A stretch of DNA of 14,308 nucleotides from DAOLOF01 sp964463605 (lineage in GTDB: Bacteria; Patescibacteriota; Microgenomatia; UBA1400; PJMF01): positions 1 through 14,308 of the forward strand of contig CAYXBZ010000021.1 in the NCBI GenBank assembly GCA_964463605.1, read 5' to 3'. Shown one piece after another: positions 1-7,603 of this stretch (its first letter is position 1; each line of letters begins with the position of its first letter). The translations under genes were made by a program, and so were the position numbers. The notes under the pieces are model-generated. The model was not told the origin of the DNA, did not search any database, and saw nothing but the letters and a program-made list of their open reading frames with translations.

Positions 1-73
1 TTACAATCTATCAAGAAAGGATAAGTGTTCGGATTCGTGTAGAATTCAGCATGGTGGTAGAATATGTCTAGAT

Positions 74-481
74 ATGACAGACAGACAAAGAGCCTTCATT
101 GCCACTGTAGTTTATGTAGTAAAAAATGGAAAATTCAATCACCATCATAGTGTTGGAGTGAAAAGGCTTCCAGATGCTTCTTTAATGTATGAATTTCGGG
201 GTGAATGGGAAAAAGACTCTTTCTCTATTAGAGATGATAAGTACAACCGCGTAATTGATTCAGATTTTTTTGATAATCCCTGGGGGGTTAAGTTTAGTTG
301 GCAAGGTAGATTAAGAACTGTTTATCTCAAGTTGATTATTCCAAAAGACGGAAGTAGTTTTTATGGGCAAGATGGCGACTATTTCAAATTTGATGGAACT
401 TATTATGCTCCCTCTGATACGGTTGAGATTCGCGATCAAAGTCAGGATAAAGACAAATACATTTATCGCATCTATTGGTAA
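74..481 (+). CDS. Hypothetical protein, 135 aa, no recognised family
   Basis: I do not recognise this protein. It is rich in aromatic and charged residues, with alternating hydrophobic stretches that suggest a mostly beta fold (for example VKFSWQGRLRTVYLKLII, about residues 72-89) and a GQDGDYFKFDGTYY segment near residue 98. There is no signal peptide, membrane segment or metal-binding cysteine pair. The ATG at 74 lacks a Shine-Dalgarno sequence. The same frame is open back to position 2, so the true protein could begin upstream of the window; the AAGGA near 15 is followed only by starts that run quickly into stops in other frames. It lies 69 bases before comM on the same strand and may be co-transcribed with it. 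Coding status rests on length and composition only. Confidence 0.6.
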   Translation: MTDRQRAFIATVVYVVKNGKFNHHHSVGVKRLPDASLMYEFRGEWEKDSFSIRDDKYNRVIDSDFFDNPWGVKFSWQGRLRTVYLKLIIPKDGSSFYGQDGDYFKFDGTYYAPSDTVEIRDQSQDKDKYIYRIYW

Positions 482-550
482 GCGGTTTCTATTAGTAGGC
501 AATTTCACTTCTTTCAGCATTTTCTCAGTTTGTTGTTCTAAATTGAGGAT

Positions 551-2017
551 ATGTATGCTTCATCTCACTCAGTGATTTTTCATAAACTTAATGACACGAA
601 AGTGACTGTTCAAATTCTGTCTCAACAAGGAATACCCAAGATTGTTATTTCGGGGATGGCGAGCAAGGTCATAAATGAGTCAAAAGACAGAATTATTTCT
701 TGTCTCAAGTCACTCAACATCAAGCCAAAAAGCTTTCGAACGGTCATCAACCTTATGCCCACCGATATAATAAAAAAAGATAACCATTTGGAATTATCTA
801 TAGTTGCAGCAATTTTAGCGAGTTATAAGCTAATTAAAATAAATCAGAGTGATTGTTTTATTGGAGCTATTGGTTTACAAGGTGAAGTCCAGCCAGTATC
901 AAAAGTATTAGCTTTAGTTTTGGCTGCTAAAAAATGTGGTTTTAGCAGAGTCTTTGTTTCTCAAGGTGATTTAGAAAAGATAAAAGCCATCAATGATATT
1001 AAGATTGTTGGTTTGACAAATTTAAGTCAGCTTCTTGCGGGAAATTATAGTCATCAGATTAATAAAGCTGCTCAATATTCGGTAAAACCTGAAAAAAATA
1101 TTCAATCAATAGGTGAAGTTAAGGGAAATAATGCTGCAATCAGGGCTTTGCAGATCGCAGCAATAGGTTATCATCATATTTTATTAACAGGGCCTCCAGG
1201 ATATGGTAAAACACTGCTTGCTCAGAGCTTGCAGTCTCTTCTTCCACCTCTAAACTACCAGCAAGTATTAGAGGTGGCAAAGACTTACTCTTTAGCTAAT
1301 AATCAGGATAGAGTTTTCTCCACTCCTCCACTTCATCAGATTAATTTAAATATCACTCCAAGTGATTTTATGGGCAATTCGGATCGTGAAAAGGTTGGAA
1401 AAATAAAATTAGCCCATGAAGGAGTATTATTTCTTGACGAACTAAATCTCTTCCCAAAAATTATTTTAGAGTTGTTAACAAGAACAATTGAGACTAATTA
1501 CTCTCAAAAATTGTTGTTTGATATTCCATCATTTTTATTAATAGCTGCAACTAATCCATGTCCTTGTGGATTTTATGGAACAGGTATCAAGGCCTGCAGT
1601 TGTTCTTTGTGGCAGCGTCAACGTTATCAGCAAAAACTTTCTGGTGCGCTATTAGACAGATTTGATTTATTTGTGAATGTTGATCAGTCAATAATGACAA
1701 ACTCAGGGTTTATGCAAACCAAAAGAGTTGATGACGATCTTTTGTCAAACCAGGTGCTTCAAGCAAGGCAAATGCTTCAACAAAAAAATCAAGACATGAA
1801 GAATGCCAATGTTAAGGGATTGAGATTAATGGATGATCAACTTCTTTCAAAGAGTTGCCTTAGTATTTTGAACAAGGCCAAGAGTAATCTAAAGTTATCA
1901 AATAGAGTAATGCTGAAAACAGTGAGAGTGGCTCAATCAATTGCTTTTCTTGAGAGAGAATTTGAGATTCAAGAGCGACATTTACTTGAAGCATTAAGTT
2001 ACCGTAAAAAAGCGTAG
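551..2017 (+). CDS. comM: ComM/YifB-family Mg-chelatase-like AAA+ ATPase
   Basis: ComM proteins are hexameric DNA helicases that drive branch migration when single-stranded DNA is integrated during natural transformation; that role is known from other bacteria and is inferred here. Residues about 1-165 form the Lon-protease-like (ChlI) N-terminal domain. The AAA+ core follows: Walker A GPPGYGKT at 214-221, Walker B GVLFLDEL at 291-298, sensor segment IAATNPCPCGFYG at 331-343, a second cysteine pair CSC at 349-351, and arginine-finger region GALLDRFDL at 365-373. The length of 488 aa is close to the usual 500. The start is supported by GAGG only a few bases upstream. Oddity: the family's usual FRxPHH...IGGG segment before Walker B reads STPPLHQ...DFMGNS, without the double histidine or triple glycine. 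It converges on uppP, 17 bases away. Confidence 0.93.
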   Translation: MYASSHSVIFHKLNDTKVTVQILSQQGIPKIVISGMASKVINESKDRIISCLKSLNIKPKSFRTVINLMPTDIIKKDNHLELSIVAAILASYKLIKINQSDCFIGAIGLQGEVQPVSKVLALVLAAKKCGFSRVFVSQGDLEKIKAINDIKIVGLTNLSQLLAGNYSHQINKAAQYSVKPEKNIQSIGEVKGNNAAIRALQIAAIGYHHILLTGPPGYGKTLLAQSLQSLLPPLNYQQVLEVAKTYSLANNQDRVFSTPPLHQINLNITPSDFMGNSDREKVGKIKLAHEGVLFLDELNLFPKIILELLTRTIETNYSQKLLFDIPSFLLIAATNPCPCGFYGTGIKACSCSLWQRQRYQQKLSGALLDRFDLFVNVDQSIMTNSGFMQTKRVDDDLLSNQVLQARQMLQQKNQDMKNANVKGLRLMDDQLLSKSCLSILNKAKSNLKLSNRVMLKTVRVAQSIAFLEREFEIQERHLLEALSYRKKA

Positions 2018-2036
2018 AAAAACTAATATGCTTTTT
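2007..2036. terminator. Possible bidirectional terminator between comM and uppP
   Basis: AAAAAGC at 2007-2013 pairs with GCTTTTT at 2030-2036 across a 16-base loop, so each strand ends its stem in a T run. It overlaps the 3' ends of both convergent genes. The stem is short with only two G-C pairs, so the call is tentative. Confidence 0.35.
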
Positions 2037-2805
2037 ATCGAAAAAAATGGAGGCTAAGAGTAATTATTCCAATAAAAAGACAGTACCAACCAAATAAATG
2101 ATACTTGGTTTTTTGAAGTGTAAGTTTGAGCAATCGCAAACTTGCCAAGCTAGTAATAAAACAAACTGCTCCACCAAATAAGTAGGATGACCAATGAATT
2201 GAGTTAATTAAAGATATGTAATCAGATCCTTTTAAAATAATTTGTCCGGCGCTTGCTGCTAAAATGGCTAAAATTGCCATTAAGAAACTAAACTCGAATG
2301 CTTGTTTTTTGTCGACTTGAGTTAAACTTGAACCAAACAGAGTTGAACCAGATCTTGAAATTCCTGGAAATAAAGCAACTGCTTGAAAAAAACCAATAAA
2401 GATTGCTTTTTTATTGGTGATATTTCCTTGGTTGTGTTCTGTAAGAAAGTTTCTTGCTGCCCAAAAATTGAATAAAGCACTAATCAGCAATCCAACTCCT
2501 GCAATCACATTCGAGCCAAAGATGGTGTCAATGCTATTTTTTATCAGAAAACCAAAAAACACCAGCGGAACTGTTGATAGGCAAAGCTTAGATATAAGAC
2601 TGAGATTTATCTGACGTAAAGTATCCCTAAAATAATAGATGATTACAACAATGCTAATTATATGAAGGTAGAGGTCAAATATTATTGGGACTGGATTGAT
2701 TTGAAGCCAATTTTGTAAAATAACTAAATGTCCTGAACTTGAGATTGGCAACAGCTCTGTAATTCCCTGAGCAAGTCCCAAAATCATTGCTTGCCAAATA
2801 GTCAT
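2035..2805 (-). CDS. uppP: Undecaprenyl-diphosphatase (UppP/BacA)
   Basis: UppP is an integral membrane enzyme that dephosphorylates undecaprenyl diphosphate to undecaprenyl phosphate, recycling the lipid carrier for peptidoglycan and other envelope polymers; overexpression gives bacitracin resistance in model bacteria. The two family signatures are present: QGITELLPISSSGHL at 13-27, containing the (E/Q)xxxE motif as Q13...E17, and PGISRSGST at 147-155. The rest is a series of hydrophobic segments (about 40-58, 74-88, 100-116, 135-147, 170-190, 205-225, 235-252). At 256 aa it is slightly shorter than the common 265-280. No Shine-Dalgarno precedes the ATG. It lies just downstream of rnpB on the same strand, so readthrough from the RNase P RNA promoter could contribute to expression. 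Confidence 0.95.
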   Translation of the reverse strand: MTIWQAMILGLAQGITELLPISSSGHLVILQNWLQINPVPIIFDLYLHIISIVVIIYYFRDTLRQINLSLISKLCLSTVPLVFFGFLIKNSIDTIFGSNVIAGVGLLISALFNFWAARNFLTEHNQGNITNKKAIFIGFFQAVALFPGISRSGSTLFGSSLTQVDKKQAFEFSFLMAILAILAASAGQIILKGSDYISLINSIHWSSYLFGGAVCFITSLASLRLLKLTLQKTKYHLFGWYCLFIGIITLSLHFFR

Positions 2806-2832
2806 AGAGTAAGTTGTAAAAAATAAAATAAT

Positions 2833-3160
2833 GGCGCAACCCGTAAGCCAGATTCTGTTTTAGGTAGTGATTTATCTATGCCTGATCATTATTGCCTTTA
2901 TCTGCAGTGCAGATAAATAGAAAACAAATTCATTAAGGCAAAAATCGTCAGTTGCAGCTGGGAGGATTGCCTAATTAGCATGTTGTTTTTCAACAACAAA
3001 ACTAATCAACCCATTGCTTGGTCGTTTCACCCGACGCTACTCGGATCGTCACTGTTGCTCTAACTGGATTTTTAAAAAACCCCTTGTTTGCACAAGGCAC
3101 CATTTGTTTGGCTGTCTGGACTTTCCTCTTCGAGATGCGAAGCCACTACGCGATTGCGCC
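2833..3160 (-). ncRNA. rnpB: RNase P RNA (bacterial class A-like), about 328 nt
   Basis: This is the catalytic RNA that removes 5' leaders from pre-tRNAs. Read on the minus strand it begins with GGCGCAA, then has GAGGAAAGTCCAGACAGCC (the conserved 5' P4/J3-4 region), GGGTGAAACGACC in the middle, and ends with ACAGAATCTGGCTTACG and TTGCGCC. The ends pair as helix P1: GGCGCAA (3154-3160) with TTGCGCC (2833-2839), which fixes the limits within a few bases. A -10-like TAGAAT (3168-3173) lies 7 bases upstream; its -35 is poor. Around that hexamer sits a small inverted repeat GATAG-AATAA-CTATC. The RNA is followed by a T-rich stretch (CATTATTTTATTTTTT). It is shorter than E. coli M1 RNA (377 nt), mostly in the P2/P3 region. 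A 72-aa plus-strand reading frame here is an artefact. Confidence 0.93.
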
Positions 3161-3211
3161 GATAGTTATTCTATCAGAAACAAAAAAATCAAGCTAGCGA
3201 CGAGATTATTT

Positions 3212-3239
3212 TTGCGATATGCTGTAGCGTAGATAATAC
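3212..3239 (+). promoter_or_regulatory. Promoter of the coiled-coil gene
   Basis: TTGCGA (3212-3217) and TAATAC (3234-3239) are separated by 16 bases. An overlapping alternative is TTTTTG with GATAAT at 17 bases. It fires toward the gene starting at 3270 and is divergent from rnpB. Confidence 0.5.
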
Positions 3240-3269
3240 TCAATCAAAGTAGTAAGAAAGGACTTACTT

Positions 3270-3830
3270 ATGGCATCTTCTGACAACTCTCAGTCATTAC
3301 CAGCGGGAGAAAACCCCCCTCAGCTTAAGGGAGCTGACGACATTGCTCTTGAGGCAATCGCTAAATCATCTCAATCATCTTCAACTCAAAGTGATACTAA
3401 TGACATAGATTTAGTTGAGTCTGAGGCTGATAAATCAGATGAGTTTGCTCAAACTTTGCATTCTCTTGAAAATGTTATTGAGTCAAAAGCAACCAAGGCA
3501 ATGACGCTCAAAGAACAAATCAAGCAAAAACGCGAGATGGTCAAGAATGTTTATGAGAATGACACTCAATATCAAGAAGCAACAGAGGCTAGAGAAGAAG
3601 CGACTCAAGTTTATAAGCAAAGACGCAGTGCTCTTGAAGAAACTGCCCAAATGAGAAGTCTTCGAGAAGAAATGAGGGGGCTTAAAGAAGATTTGAAAGA
3701 TATTGAAGAAAGCTTGAGTAATCACTTAATTAGTTATCATCAGCTAACTAACTCAACTAGTTTTGATACCTCAGACGGAGATCAATGGGAGTTTGATATC
3801 AAAGCAAAAGTCAAAAACAAAAAGACGTAA
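3270..3830 (+). CDS. Hypothetical acidic coiled-coil protein, 186 aa
   Basis: No family recognised. Residues 1-60 are low-complexity, rich in Ser, Asp, Gln and Glu, and probably disordered. Residues about 62-155 are almost entirely Glu, Lys, Arg, Gln, Ala and Leu with heptad-like spacing, which indicates a long alpha-helical coiled coil. A short polar tail ends in a lysine cluster (KAKVKNKKT). There is no signal peptide or membrane segment, so it should be cytoplasmic. The start is firm: AAAGGA lies 7 bases before the ATG and a promoter sits about 30 bases upstream. It stands alone, divergent from rnpB and convergent with rpsU. A structural or nucleoid-associated role is possible but not shown by the sequence. 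Confidence 0.8.
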   Translation: MASSDNSQSLPAGENPPQLKGADDIALEAIAKSSQSSSTQSDTNDIDLVESEADKSDEFAQTLHSLENVIESKATKAMTLKEQIKQKREMVKNVYENDTQYQEATEAREEATQVYKQRRSALEETAQMRSLREEMRGLKEDLKDIEESLSNHLISYHQLTNSTSFDTSDGDQWEFDIKAKVKNKKT

Positions 3831-3869
3831 TTAATCTTAGCTTAATTCTAATTATTTAAGTCTGGGTGA

Positions 3870-4124
3870 TTAAAGACTATTGATTTTCGAGCGAAGACTC
3901 TCGAGGGATCTAGAAGGAACATTCTTCATGCGTTTCAAAGTCTTAAGCTTTTTTCGAAGATGTCTTTTTTCAGACAATCTTTCCGCCTTTAAAGTGGATG
4001 GTTTTTTATAGTAACGTCTGTCTCTGGCATTTTGAACTATCTCGTTGGCGGAGATTATCTTCTTGAATTTTCTGATCAAGCTTCCGGCGTTGTCTCCCTG
4101 TTTGGCTTTAACAATGATTGGCAT
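3870..4124 (-). CDS. rpsU: Small ribosomal subunit protein bS21
   Basis: bS21 is a small basic protein of the 30S platform near the anti-Shine-Dalgarno region of 16S rRNA, implicated in translation initiation. The protein starts MPIIVKAKQGDNAGSLIRKF and continues with RDRRYYKKPSTLKAERLSEK. This follows the family pattern: a short beta start, a helix with LRRFKR-like residues, the R-R-x-Y/F-Y-x-K-P-(S/T) signature, then a strongly basic C-terminal helix. It is 84 aa against about 71 in E. coli, with the extra residues in the basic tail. No Shine-Dalgarno lies before the ATG, which is notable for a protein that itself influences SD-dependent initiation. It has its own strong promoter and is convergent with the coiled-coil gene. 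Confidence 0.92.
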   Translation of the reverse strand: MPIIVKAKQGDNAGSLIRKFKKIISANEIVQNARDRRYYKKPSTLKAERLSEKRHLRKKLKTLKRMKNVPSRSLESLRSKINSL

Positions 4125-4161
4125 ATGATTGGTTTTTCAGTATTTTGATTAACGAGGGCAT

Positions 4162-4191
4162 ATTATAACGGTTAACAGGTTAAAATGTGAA
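4162..4191 (-). promoter_or_regulatory. Promoter of rpsU
   Basis: On the minus strand, TTCACA (4186-4191) lies 18 bases from a perfect TATAAT (4162-4167). Transcription should start near 4155, giving a leader of about 30 bases without an SD sequence. Confidence 0.7.
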
Positions 4192-4213
4192 GTAGAGCTT
4201 TTATAATTGATGA

Positions 4214-5083
4214 TTAATAGATTCTTTTGATGAGTTTAATCACATCCTGAAGAGAGAGTGCCGATGGTGTTTGATTGCGATGCTTGAGCGATCCATTTAA
4301 TAGCATTTTGCCTCCAGGATGATAAAACCAACTACCGCTCTCGTCAATTTCTTTAATTGCTTGATAAAGCGGTTTAAGATTAAAACTGGCATCAGGCCGA
4401 ATTTTGATTCTAATGTGTCCTTTTTCAGGATCTTTGCGCAACACTAGCAAATATCCTTGTTTCTGAGCTTGTTTGAGAGTTTCTTCATTACTAGTTTCAA
4501 GAGCAATGCAAGCTCCGGCCGTAATGTGAAACTGAATACCACTGTTTTCAATTAAATCGTTAGCGAGAATGGTTTGTTTGAGTATTTGGTAAGCACAATC
4601 AAGGCACTTTTCACCAAATTCAAGTTGAGCCTGGTCGTTTTGAGAATCTACTAATTCGTAGCCTCTAATTAGCTCATGAATTATGAAGGTATATCTTAAG
4701 TGACTAGCATCGGGCCAATTAATTTCCTGAAAGTGATCAATCTCATTAATGAATTTAACTAGCTCTTTGAGAGCTTTATTATCATTAAGACTTGGATTTA
4801 CTTGGCAAACGTGTTGATACACCAGAGATGCTGCGCACAGTTCTTGAGAAGCTCTTTCTGGTTGATGATGATCAAACTTTCCAAGCCCAGTGTCTACATG
4901 TGTAACTTGAGTTAATGAAAATCCGAGATTAGCAGCTTCGTCTTCTTGAATTCTTTCTCCAGGATTGACGAAGGTAACTTTGGCGCTTTCATAATTTTGA
5001 GAATCGAATCTTTTTAACAACCACGTAGCTCCTATGGCATCTAGATCGGGAGAGTGATGGGTTACTATAAGTTTGTTTTTCAT
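4214..5083 (-). CDS. DHH-superfamily phosphoesterase, substrate unknown
   Basis: DHH proteins are metal-dependent phosphoesterases (RecJ, inorganic pyrophosphatase, oligoribonuclease and c-di-nucleotide hydrolases). Motif I appears as THHSPDLDAIG at residues 8-18, the DHH motif as VDTGLGKFDHHQ at 63-74, and a third acidic motif as NEIDHF at 113-118. Together these give the expected Asp/His manganese ligands. The C-terminal part (about 190-289) ends with GSWFYHPGGKMLLNGS, resembling the glycine-rich substrate-binding segment of DHHA1-type domains but not clearly assignable. At 289 aa it is smaller than RecJ and close in size to NrnA-like enzymes, though the arrangement does not let me choose. 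Nothing in the neighbourhood (rpsU downstream, proS upstream behind a terminator) indicates a pathway. It has its own promoter. Confidence 0.82.
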   Translation of the reverse strand: MKNKLIVTHHSPDLDAIGATWLLKRFDSQNYESAKVTFVNPGERIQEDEAANLGFSLTQVTHVDTGLGKFDHHQPERASQELCAASLVYQHVCQVNPSLNDNKALKELVKFINEIDHFQEINWPDASHLRYTFIIHELIRGYELVDSQNDQAQLEFGEKCLDCAYQILKQTILANDLIENSGIQFHITAGACIALETSNEETLKQAQKQGYLLVLRKDPEKGHIRIKIRPDASFNLKPLYQAIKEIDESGSWFYHPGGKMLLNGSLKHRNQTPSALSLQDVIKLIKRIY

Positions 5084-5103
5084 AAAAACTAAATACAGTT
5101 GTC

Positions 5104-5132
5104 ATTATACTTCAATCAAAAGGAGTGACCAA
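5104..5132 (-). promoter_or_regulatory. Promoter of the DHH phosphoesterase gene
   Basis: TATAAT on the minus strand (5104-5109) with TTGGTC (5127-5132) at a 17-base spacing. The -35 matches the consensus only in TTG. It directly abuts the upstream terminator, so the gene should form its own transcription unit. Confidence 0.55.
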
Positions 5133-5135
5133 ACC

Positions 5136-5164
5136 AAAAAAAACCCACTGCTTGTGGCAGTGGG
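5136..5164 (-). terminator. Strong intrinsic terminator (minus strand)
   Basis: Minus-strand CCCACTGC / GCAGTGGG (8 bp, 5-base loop) is followed by eight T residues (plus-strand A run 5136-5143). It ends transcripts coming from the proS side, or those of a small RNA starting near 5290. It is the clearest intrinsic terminator in the window. Confidence 0.88.
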
Positions 5165-5360
5165 CTCCTCACCGGGTTGTATGTTTAATGTAATTTGGAA
5201 TATATATGATGCTGTTAAGTGAATCTATAATCTAAATATCTTGAATTAGCAATATATAACTACCTTCCAGGCTAATAAAAATATTTATTATGAGATATAA
5301 TAATTCCTGAACTTTTTGCAGTTAAGTATTTGATACACCTCAAATTAGCAGAAAACGAGT
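5165..5360 (-). other. Non-coding stretch between proS and its terminator; candidate small RNA
   Basis: No open frame of useful size is present on either strand. A minus-strand promoter-like pair, TTAACT (5320-5325) and TATTAT (5297-5302) at 17 bases, would start RNA near 5290. That RNA would run to the terminator at 5136-5164, about 155 nt. It includes an AT hairpin near its 5' end (about 5274-5291) and CCCGGTGAGGAGCCC just before the terminator stem. The alternative is a long proS 3' UTR. Confidence 0.35.
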
Positions 5361-6593
5361 CTACAAACAGATTATTTCCTCGATCTGGCTTAAGTCAACC
5401 ATTTTTTCTTTATTTTCTGTTCTTTTTTTTATTTCAACTTGTGAGCCTGTTTTTTTGGAGATAACTAATCTATAGGGAATTCCCAATAGATCAGCGTCAG
5501 CAAATTTTGATCCAATTGATTCATCTTCTCTATCATCCCACAACACATCAAGTCCTTGATTGGTAAGAGTTTGATATATTTTTTCTGCTTCGGCGGGGTC
5601 AAGGTTAATGTTAATCAGGATAGCATCAAAGGGGGCTACGGTACGAGGCCAAGTAATACCTTTCTCATCGTTGTACTTTTCCACAATTACACCCATGGTG
5701 CGGGTAGTCCCCCAGCCATAGCAACCCATGATGGGGTGATGTTGGGTGCCCTCATCATCCATATAAGTCAGGTCAAAATCTTTGGTGTACTTTTGACCCA
5801 GATCAAAAACGTTGCCTACTTCTGACGCTCTAGCCAACTGGAGTTTTGAGCCTTGGCATTTGGGGCAATCATCACCTTCCTTAACCTGAGCAATTTCTTG
5901 GTTAACGCAGTAATCACAGTTGCTGCAGTAGTAGATGTCGTCTTCTCCAGCATCAGTGAGAACCATGAACTCGTATGAGATTTTTTGTGAAAAACTTCCA
6001 CCAGACGCTTCTGTGGCTTTGGCGGTTAATCCCACATGCTTGTAAGCTCTAATGTAGGCTTGCTTTACCTCCTCATAAAATCTCTCAAAATCTTCTTGTG
6101 TAGTATGAAATGAGTACATGTCTTTCATCTCAAACTCTCTACCTCTCAAGATACCCGATTTAGCTCTTAATTCATCTCTAAATTTCCAATGAATTTGGTA
6201 TAAAGCCAAGGGTAAATCTCGGTAGCTCAAGATAACTTCTTTTGCCAGTGGCGTTACCACCTCTTCATGACTTTGTCCAAGCGCGTACTCTTTTTTAGTA
6301 CGGCTAATGACTTTAAATAACACATCAATATTATCCCAACCTCCGGTTTGCAGCCAGTTTTGTTTGGGATGCAGCATAGGCATCAAGATCTCCTGAGCTC
6401 TAAGCTGATTCATTTCATGGCGGATGGTTTCTCGAATTTTATTTAGTACTCTCAGACCCAAAGGGGTGTAGGTGTAAACGCCGGCCATCAACTGTCTAAC
6501 GTATCCGGCCTGAACTAACAGCTGATGATTTTTGGTATCAGCGTCAGAAGGTGGCTGCTTGAGTGGTTTAAAGGCGAGCTGAGATAATTTCAT
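5361..6593 (-). CDS. proS: Prolyl-tRNA synthetase, short form without editing insert
   Basis: ProS charges tRNA-Pro with proline in the cytoplasm. Class II catalytic motifs are visible: motif 1 around 35-65 (TYTPLGLRVLNKI), motif 2 FRDELRAKSGILRGREFEMK at 138-157, and motif 3 CYGWGTTRTMGVIVE at 291-305. The C-terminal anticodon-binding (HGTP) domain covers about 318-410. Between motifs 2 and 3 there is only a short segment holding a zinc-ribbon-like cysteine set (C223, C226, C229, C243, C246). The roughly 180-residue INS editing domain of the E. coli-type enzyme is absent: 410 aa here against 572. Clearance of Ala-tRNA-Pro would then need a separate YbaK/ProXp-type protein, not found in this window. 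It lies 39 bases downstream of prs and is probably co-transcribed with it. No strong SD is present. Confidence 0.95.
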   Translation of the reverse strand: MKLSQLAFKPLKQPPSDADTKNHQLLVQAGYVRQLMAGVYTYTPLGLRVLNKIRETIRHEMNQLRAQEILMPMLHPKQNWLQTGGWDNIDVLFKVISRTKKEYALGQSHEEVVTPLAKEVILSYRDLPLALYQIHWKFRDELRAKSGILRGREFEMKDMYSFHTTQEDFERFYEEVKQAYIRAYKHVGLTAKATEASGGSFSQKISYEFMVLTDAGEDDIYYCSNCDYCVNQEIAQVKEGDDCPKCQGSKLQLARASEVGNVFDLGQKYTKDFDLTYMDDEGTQHHPIMGCYGWGTTRTMGVIVEKYNDEKGITWPRTVAPFDAILININLDPAEAEKIYQTLTNQGLDVLWDDREDESIGSKFADADLLGIPYRLVISKKTGSQVEIKKRTENKEKMVDLSQIEEIICL

Positions 6594-6632
6594 GGAATTT
6601 TAAAATTATTAATTGTTGGTTAATTAGCGACT

Positions 6633-7529
6633 TTAAATCCAGTTTTGTAAATTAGAAGCAAAAACTGGAGCTACATCAAGCACCTCAAACTTACTTGGTA
6701 GTTGTTCATGTTCAATGGTGTTAGTAATTATCACTCGATCAATTTTTGACTTTTGAATTTTTTGGGTTCCACCGTCTGTTAATAGTGCGTGGCTAGAGAT
6801 GAAGATTGTTTCTTTTGCTCCCGCTGCTTGTAGGCAGTCGGCTGCCTCAATCACGGTTGAGCCTGATACTATGACGTCATCTAAAATAATGGCAGTTTTA
6901 TCGGTAACATCGCCGTGCAGATCAGCGGCCTCAACCTCGCCCGTAGTCAGATCTCTAGTTTTATCGATGTTGCATAAAGGAACTTCAAGTTTATTGGCAA
7001 GAACTCTGGCTCTTTTTAGTCCGCCGAAATCAGGACTGACGACTACCGATTCTTCAAGATTAAACTCTTTGGTGAGATAAGAGGTGAAAATATTGAGAGC
7101 AGATAGATAGTGAGTAGGGATGTCAAAAAAAGCAGGGATGCTGTCATTGTGCAGGTCCATCAGGAAAGCTCGTTTAACGTAGGCTTTAGAGACTAGGTTA
7201 GCGATGACTTTAGCTGATATTGGCTCCCCTTTTCTAAAAACTTTATCTTGGAGTGAGTAACCCATCCACGGAATAATAAGGCTAACGTGTCGAACACCCA
7301 TTCTTTCTAGGGCATCAATCATCAGCAATGTTTCGATGATGATTTCATCGGTTGGATCAACAAATGATTGAACGATTGCTACGTTTTCTCCTTTTAATTC
7401 ATCTGTGATAAAAAGGCGTTTTTCTCCATTGCTAAACTTAGATATCTCTCTATTAATTAAAGGGACTTTTAAAAGTTGAGCAATTTTTTTTGTAAGTTGC
7501 GGGTTGGCTGAGCCGGCTATAAGTTTCAT
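6633..7529 (-). CDS. prs: Ribose-phosphate pyrophosphokinase (PRPP synthetase)
   Basis: Prs converts ribose 5-phosphate and ATP to PRPP, the precursor for nucleotides, histidine, tryptophan and NAD. Signatures: the N-terminal ATP-loop region REISKFSNGEKRLFI (27-41), PWMGYSLQDKVFRKGEPISA (87-106, matching the P-Y/W-x-G-Y-x-x-Q-D-x-x-F/R pattern), the metal/ATP histidine segment MDLHNDSIPAFFDIP (124-138), and the PRPP-binding loop ILDDVIVSGST (215-225). At 298 aa it is a little shorter than typical bacterial class I enzymes (about 315) and nearer the archaeal size. It is the first gene of a prs-proS pair. Minus-strand -10-like hexamers (TACAAT, TATAGA) lie 40-70 bases upstream, but no convincing -35 was found. 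Confidence 0.95.
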   Translation of the reverse strand: MKLIAGSANPQLTKKIAQLLKVPLINREISKFSNGEKRLFITDELKGENVAIVQSFVDPTDEIIIETLLMIDALERMGVRHVSLIIPWMGYSLQDKVFRKGEPISAKVIANLVSKAYVKRAFLMDLHNDSIPAFFDIPTHYLSALNIFTSYLTKEFNLEESVVVSPDFGGLKRARVLANKLEVPLCNIDKTRDLTTGEVEAADLHGDVTDKTAIILDDVIVSGSTVIEAADCLQAAGAKETIFISSHALLTDGGTQKIQKSKIDRVIITNTIEHEQLPSKFEVLDVAPVFASNLQNWI

Positions 7530-7603
7530 GGGCGTTGATGGATGGTAATTGAGTAATGAGTAAATTAAAGTGCTATTCTATAGGATTATTGTATCAGAGT
7601 GTT

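Noticed and set aside
2..73. N-terminal extension of the first gene beyond the window edge
   Set aside because: The frame is open, but its composition (several Cys, Arg and Ser) is unlike the downstream protein, so the ATG at 74 was kept with reduced confidence.
3014..3232. Plus-strand 72-aa open frame
   Set aside because: It lies over the antisense of conserved RNase P RNA segments and its translation has no protein-like pattern.
3831..3869. Bidirectional terminator between the coiled-coil gene and rpsU
   Set aside because: Only weak AT-rich inverted repeats (TTAATC/GATTAA) with no T tract adjacent to a stable stem.
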